This document shows positions 61,513 to 64,000 of a stretch of DNA of 64,000 bases, piece by piece. The stretch spans positions 153,889 to 217,888 of the forward strand of contig NZ_AWOR01000099.1 in assembly GCF_000761245.1 (NCBI RefSeq), given 5' to 3'. Source of the DNA: Comamonas testosteroni (GTDB taxonomy: Bacteria; Pseudomonadota; Gammaproteobacteria; Burkholderiales; Burkholderiaceae_C). Within the stretch, counting starts at the first letter, position 1. Each line of letters starts with the position of its first letter. The position numbers and the translations under genes are program-made. Under the pieces are notes generated by a model that had not been told where the DNA came from, searched no databases, and saw only the letters and a program-made list of their open reading frames with translations.

Positions 61513-62462
61513 GCTTGCTCCAGTTCTGCCACGCGGGCATCGAAGATTTGAGAGATTGCTGCGTGCTGGTCTTTGTCAGTGACCGCTTCCAGCAGGTTGC
61601 CGAGTTCGTAAAGCTTTTCCAGATCGGTGCAAGCTTTGATGTCTGCTTCGAGCTTGACCGGGTCCACCGTGGGCGCGCCGTCTTCTTGGGACGCCTTCTG
61701 GCGCTTTGCCACTTCATCCCGCAGTTGCTGCTCTTGCTCTGCGGTGACCTTGTATTTGCTGTTGAGCCATGCCAGCACGTCTGCGAGCGGCTTGCCGGCG
61801 GCGATGCCATCCACCCACTTGCTCAAGCCTACCGCCCAGCGATCTGCGGCCCACTCGGGCTGAACCACTTCAGCTTGGCCCATGTGGCGCTCGCCTTGGA
61901 CTGCTGCTGGCGTGTCGGTGGGAATGTCCTGCAGTTCCTCAGCGATAGGCATGCCGCGCAGCACATCGGAGAACACGTCGCGCAGTGCGAAGGCCCGGGC
62001 GCGCATCTGGCGCATGCGCTTGGGGTACTGCGTCCATGGGCCTTGTTTTCCAGCAAGGCCTGCCTTGCGGGCGTCGTCCATGCTGAAGCTGCGGACCTGC
62101 TCTGGTGCGCCCTTGCGCTTGACTCGGCAGAAGGCGGTCTCACCATCATCGTCCTCGGTGACGTACTCGCAGACCGGGCTGGCCATGACCAGGGCAATCA
62201 TGGCGTCACCCCAAAGGGCAGGGCGGCCATTGATCACTGCCAGGTTCTGCAGGGACTGCAGCGGCTTCAGGCCCAGCTCGCTACCCCATTGCATGGCAAT
62301 CAGGCAGTTGCCCGGCTTGCCCTTGAAGTCCTTGGGCACCAGATCGCTGTCGGCCAGATACTGGGAAAATGTCAGCGCCTGGTCGAAAGTCTGAGGGCTC
62401 AGGTCAAACTGGCCGGCGGGCCGCAGAGCTGTCGATTGCTGAGCGGTGAGAGCGTTGCTCAT
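61509..62462 (-). CDS. RecT-family single-strand annealing protein
   Basis: 317 residues. GNCLIAMQWGSELGLKPLQSLQ, NLAVINGRPALWGDAMIALV and the later KRMRQMRARAFALRDVF are typical of the RecT/Red-beta-like family. It coats exposed single strands and anneals them to complementary DNA, working with the exonuclease in the next gene. Start ATG 62462 has GAGG 6 bases before it; this start overlaps the stop of a 35-residue gene (ATGA). Confidence 0.85.
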   Translation of the reverse strand: MSNALTAQQSTALRPAGQFDLSPQTFDQALTFSQYLADSDLVPKDFKGKPGNCLIAMQWGSELGLKPLQSLQNLAVINGRPALWGDAMIALVMASPVCEYVTEDDDGETAFCRVKRKGAPEQVRSFSMDDARKAGLAGKQGPWTQYPKRMRQMRARAFALRDVFSDVLRGMPIAEELQDIPTDTPAAVQGERHMGQAEVVQPEWAADRWAVGLSKWVDGIAAGKPLADVLAWLNSKYKVTAEQEQQLRDEVAKRQKASQEDGAPTVDPVKLEADIKACTDLEKLYELGNLLEAVTDKDQHAAISQIFDARVAELEQA

Positions 62463-62566
62463 GAAAACCTCACTTGAGTGATAACGGCGAGAAGGGAGGC
62501 AGCGCTGCTGGCCACCCACAAAAGAAAAGCCCGGGCGGTACCGGGCTTGGTGTCTGTTTTGCTCAT
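62459..62566 (-). CDS. 35-residue membrane micro-protein
   Basis: 35 codons with one hydrophobic helix (AFLLWVASSAASLLAVI). AGGA lies 5 bases before ATG 62566, and ATGA overlaps exist at both ends. A terminator-like hairpin (62528-62549) sits inside the gene. No family known. Confidence 0.6.
   Translation of the reverse strand: MSKTDTKPGTARAFLLWVASSAASLLAVITQVRFS
62528..62549 (-). terminator. Intragenic terminator-like hairpin
   Basis: AAGCCCGG / CCGGGCTT with a 6-base loop, then TTTTCTTTTG on the minus strand, lying inside the 35-residue micro-gene. Same design as the hairpins at 63052, 59638 and 58573. Confidence 0.6.
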
Positions 62567-62625
62567 GGCTTCCTGGCTAGGGCGAAGAAGGCGAGAGCGA
62601 TGAAGAGCAGGGCGGCGGGGATCAT
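62563..62625 (-). CDS. 20-residue hydrophobic micro-protein
   Basis: 20 codons, starting MIPAALLFIALAFF and ending with basic residues, almost wholly a transmembrane helix. Coupled by ATGA to the genes on both sides. At this length only the conserved coupling supports it. It resembles in size small phage membrane peptides. Confidence 0.5.
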   Translation of the reverse strand: MIPAALLFIALAFFALARKP

Positions 62626-62864
62626 TTGGTCTTCTTCTTTTCGAAGTTGACTCGAATCGAACCGACGCCAAGATCAATTACCCAATCCCGAAGGCTGGAA
62701 GAAGCGGTAATCCCGAACTTGAAGGCCCAGCCACCGCCGAATCGCCCCATACCTTTCACTGAGAACGGATTCCATCCGTATCGCTGTCCGGTGGTTTTAT
62801 CCAGGTTGCTTGCCCAATGGCCATCAACACGCTGCCAAGGCCATCCTCTTGCTGTGATCTTCAT
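62622..62864 (-). CDS. Unknown early-operon protein
   Basis: 80 residues, basic, with GWPWQRVDGHWASNLDKTTG near the N-terminus and a Gly/Phe-rich middle (MGRFGGGWAFKFGITAS). AAGGAG precedes ATG 62864 in the usual place, and ATGA overlaps couple it on both sides. No known family. Confidence 0.65.
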   Translation of the reverse strand: MKITARGWPWQRVDGHWASNLDKTTGQRYGWNPFSVKGMGRFGGGWAFKFGITASSSLRDWVIDLGVGSIRVNFEKKKTK

Positions 62865-63115
62865 GATTTCTCCTTGAGGCACATGACCTCTTTTTCATTC
62901 AGCCACTCGGCATGCATCCCCGGGCACAGCCACGCGCCGGCAGCTGCACGTTTGAGATCGGCGGCGGTCGTGGCCGGAGAGTCAGCCGCCTGGGCGCTGC
63001 AGCCGGCCATCCCGGCGCACACGAACAAGGCAAGCAGCACCAGAAACAACAAAGCCCGCGTTGGTGCGGGCTTCTTGCGGCGCGGGAGGCGCTGGAGTTG
63101 GATGGGAGAGGGCAT
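62861..63115 (-). CDS. Small predicted lipoprotein
   Basis: 84 residues. A basic N-terminus is followed by a hydrophobic stretch (ALLFLVLLALFVCAGMAGC) whose AGMAGC end fits a lipobox, then a short soluble domain with two Cys (AWLCPGMHAEWLNEKEVMC). It lies in the early operon, not with lysis genes, so an Rz1-type role is unlikely. A terminator-like hairpin at 63052-63073 is inside its 5' part. Start ATG 63115 overlaps the upstream stop (TGATG). Confidence 0.65.
   Translation of the reverse strand: MPSPIQLQRLPRRKKPAPTRALLFLVLLALFVCAGMAGCSAQAADSPATTAADLKRAAAGAWLCPGMHAEWLNEKEVMCLKEKS
63052..63073 (-). terminator. Intragenic terminator-like hairpin
   Basis: AAGCCCGC / GCGGGCTT with a 6-base loop, then TTGTTGTTTC on the minus strand, inside the small lipoprotein gene. 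Same design as the other early-operon hairpins. Confidence 0.55.
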
Positions 63116-63528
63116 CACGCTTTCTCCTTTTTCGTGGGAAATCTGATCTGCATCGCTTGACGATGTGCCCAGCCTGCATTGTTCCAAGCCTCTTTCCCTG
63201 CAAGTTCATAAGCCTCATTTGATCCAAGGCCTTTGCAGTAGAACGTGACGCTATGGCCGGATCCGACATAGAGATCCGCCATGATTTTCCGAGCAAGATT
63301 TTTGTTCTTGCTGCCGTGATCTCTTACCCGGCACTGCACATTACCTGTGCTGTTTGTTGTGTGTGGGTAGAACAGGATTCGCACGCCTTCAGCTGTAAAC
63401 GTGAAGGCTTCGTAATCCTTGGTTGACCAGGACAATTCACCGCCCTTGTCTTTCAGGATGAGCTGCGCCATCAGGTATTCATGCTTGAACGGCTTTTGGT
63501 ATTTGCCGGCCATTGGATCTCTGCTCAT
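63115..63528 (-). CDS. Unknown early-operon protein
   Basis: 137 residues, basic C-terminus. It has KDYEAFTFTAEGVRILFYPH, VQCRVRDHGSKNKNLARKIM and GSGHSVTFYCKGLGSNEAYE segments. No known family. GAGG lies 5 bases before ATG 63528, which overlaps the upstream stop (ATGA). Confidence 0.65.
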   Translation of the reverse strand: MSRDPMAGKYQKPFKHEYLMAQLILKDKGGELSWSTKDYEAFTFTAEGVRILFYPHTTNSTGNVQCRVRDHGSKNKNLARKIMADLYVGSGHSVTFYCKGLGSNEAYELAGKEAWNNAGWAHRQAMQIRFPTKKEKA

Positions 63529-63674
63529 ATCGCCTCATACTGGTTTTCGGTTTCAGGGGCCAGAGCAGCGCGGATCTGCTCGGGGGACAGCGGCTCTGCC
63601 ATCTGGGCCAGCACCTGCTGGGCGCAGAACTCGGCAAGGGCAGGGTGCTGGGCTACTCGTTGAGCGGGTGTCAT
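63525..63674 (-). CDS. 49-residue micro-protein
   Basis: 49 codons, acidic-neutral helix-forming sequence (RVAQHPALAEFCAQQVLA, then a PLSPEQIRAALAPE stretch). Linked by ATGA overlaps to the genes on both sides. No known family. It is clearly in the translated chain of the operon. Confidence 0.6.
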   Translation of the reverse strand: MTPAQRVAQHPALAEFCAQQVLAQMAEPLSPEQIRAALAPETENQYEAI

Positions 63675-64000
63675 TGAAGGTCCTCCTGGTGGTCGGTGTA
63701 GATGGCAAAGGCGTGGAGTTTTGCGAAGTGGTTGGCGATGGCCTCGCGTAGGGGCTGGGCCGCAGGGCTGACCATCAGCTCGGCAAAGGCTGCTTGCGTC
63801 GCGTCGTCGCTGGCTTCCATGGCCTGATACAGCAGCTCGTCTGCGCTCATTCCGCCGGCGAAGGTGTATTTGTCGAACCAGTCTCCAGGCTTGACCACCT
63901 TGGCGAACTGGCGAGCCACGATGTCCGGCGCCTGGACGGCAGCAGTCTGGTGCAGAGCATCGGCAGCCTCTTCCTCATCGTTCCAGCGCTCGGCGTCTGC
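63671..64000 (-). CDS. Unknown early-operon protein, 5' end outside the window
   Basis: At least 109 codons; the frame is open to the right edge, so the start lies beyond it. It is acidic and helical, with FAKVVKPGDWFDKYTFAGG and ASDDATQAAFAELMVSP. A GTG at 63919 could be mistaken for a start. Its stop overlaps the 49-residue gene start. Confidence 0.6.
   Translation of the reverse strand, partial: ADAERWNDEEEAADALHQTAAVQAPDIVARQFAKVVKPGDWFDKYTFAGGMSADELLYQAMEASDDATQAAFAELMVSPAAQPLREAIANHFAKLHAFAIYTDHQEDLQ

Larger units (their letters stand above)
53720..64000. mobile_element. Prophage or integrative element, left part (continues past the window)
   Basis: Left boundary at the gloA tail; right end outside the window. 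Contents are an integrase reading rightwards and a convergent minus-strand operon with excisionase, phage recombination genes (RecT and YqaJ exonuclease), Ea22-like and many small unknown proteins. This gene mix is that of the early region of a temperate siphovirus-like phage. No structural, lysis or replication genes are inside the window, so its completeness is unknown. Confidence 0.85.

Noticed and set aside
62861..63115. Small lipoprotein as an Rz1 spanin
   Set aside because: It is not nested in an Rz gene and lies with early recombination genes rather than lysis genes.

Overview
The window reads as a chromosome segment of a high-GC betaproteobacterium of the Comamonadaceae, most likely Comamonas or a close relative. 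The signs are LysR/MFS catabolic clusters, the order pcm - rhodanese - tolC facing waaA, and a degenerate intergenic repeat of a kind I associate with this family. The genus call is inference; no rRNA or tRNA gene is present to confirm it.

Layout. 1-1.6 kb: 3' end of lpdA, a hipA kinase remnant and two orphan 18-bp palindromic operators. 1.6-7.7 kb: a GFA-type zinc protein, an ACS-type MFS transporter, a PhnA/YjdM zinc-ribbon protein, and a LysR regulator divergent from an MFS exporter that carries a one-base frameshift in a G7 run. 7.7-10.6 kb: a MoxR AAA+ ATPase with a metallopeptidase/VWA partner. 10.7-14.4 kb: LysR, DUF3100 transporter and M20 amidohydrolase. 14.7-18.6 kb: a CPA2 antiporter coupled to a YbdK-like carboxylate-amine ligase, then a GGEEF diguanylate cyclase. 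18.6-31 kb: poorly known envelope proteins, an aldo/keto reductase, an MFS carrier, an amidohydrolase lipoprotein, a FUSC protein, a PuuP-like putrescine importer, an EVE-domain protein, a GlsB-like protein and an NlpC/P60 peptidase. 31-37 kb: isochorismatase-like hydrolase, prpE, phosphomannomutase and waaA. 37-44.4 kb: one minus-strand run encoding an RND adaptor, RND pump, Pcm-like methyltransferase, rhodanese and TolC-like channel. 44.6-53.6 kb: msrA, a small secreted protein, a ZnuD-like TonB receptor with a His-rich loop, a degenerate tyrosine recombinase beside a 39-bp palindrome, pdxH, a MobA-like protein, sodC, a ChaC-like protein, an OmpA-domain protein and a SnoaL-like protein.

From about 53.72 kb to the right edge lies the end of a prophage or related integrative element. 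Its host side is the last ~22 codons of gloA with the native terminator, so the element appears to sit in the 3' end of gloA. An integrase reads rightwards. Facing it is a long minus-strand early operon that runs in from beyond the window: small proteins, RecT, a YqaJ exonuclease with a long coiled-coil extension, several unknown proteins, a composite protein with a GT42/sialyltransferase-like domain, an Ea22-like protein and an excisionase. Most junctions are ATGA stop/start overlaps. These overlaps reveal five very short genes (14-49 codons). At least five similar GC-rich hairpins followed by T-runs lie between or inside the genes, as in operons read through by antitermination.

The most novel material is in this element: the sialyltransferase-like composite protein, the chained micro-genes, the internal terminators and the gloA attachment site. 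Elsewhere, the degenerate recombinase with its neighbouring palindrome, the MoxR/VWA pair and the orphan Hip-type operators deserve a second look.
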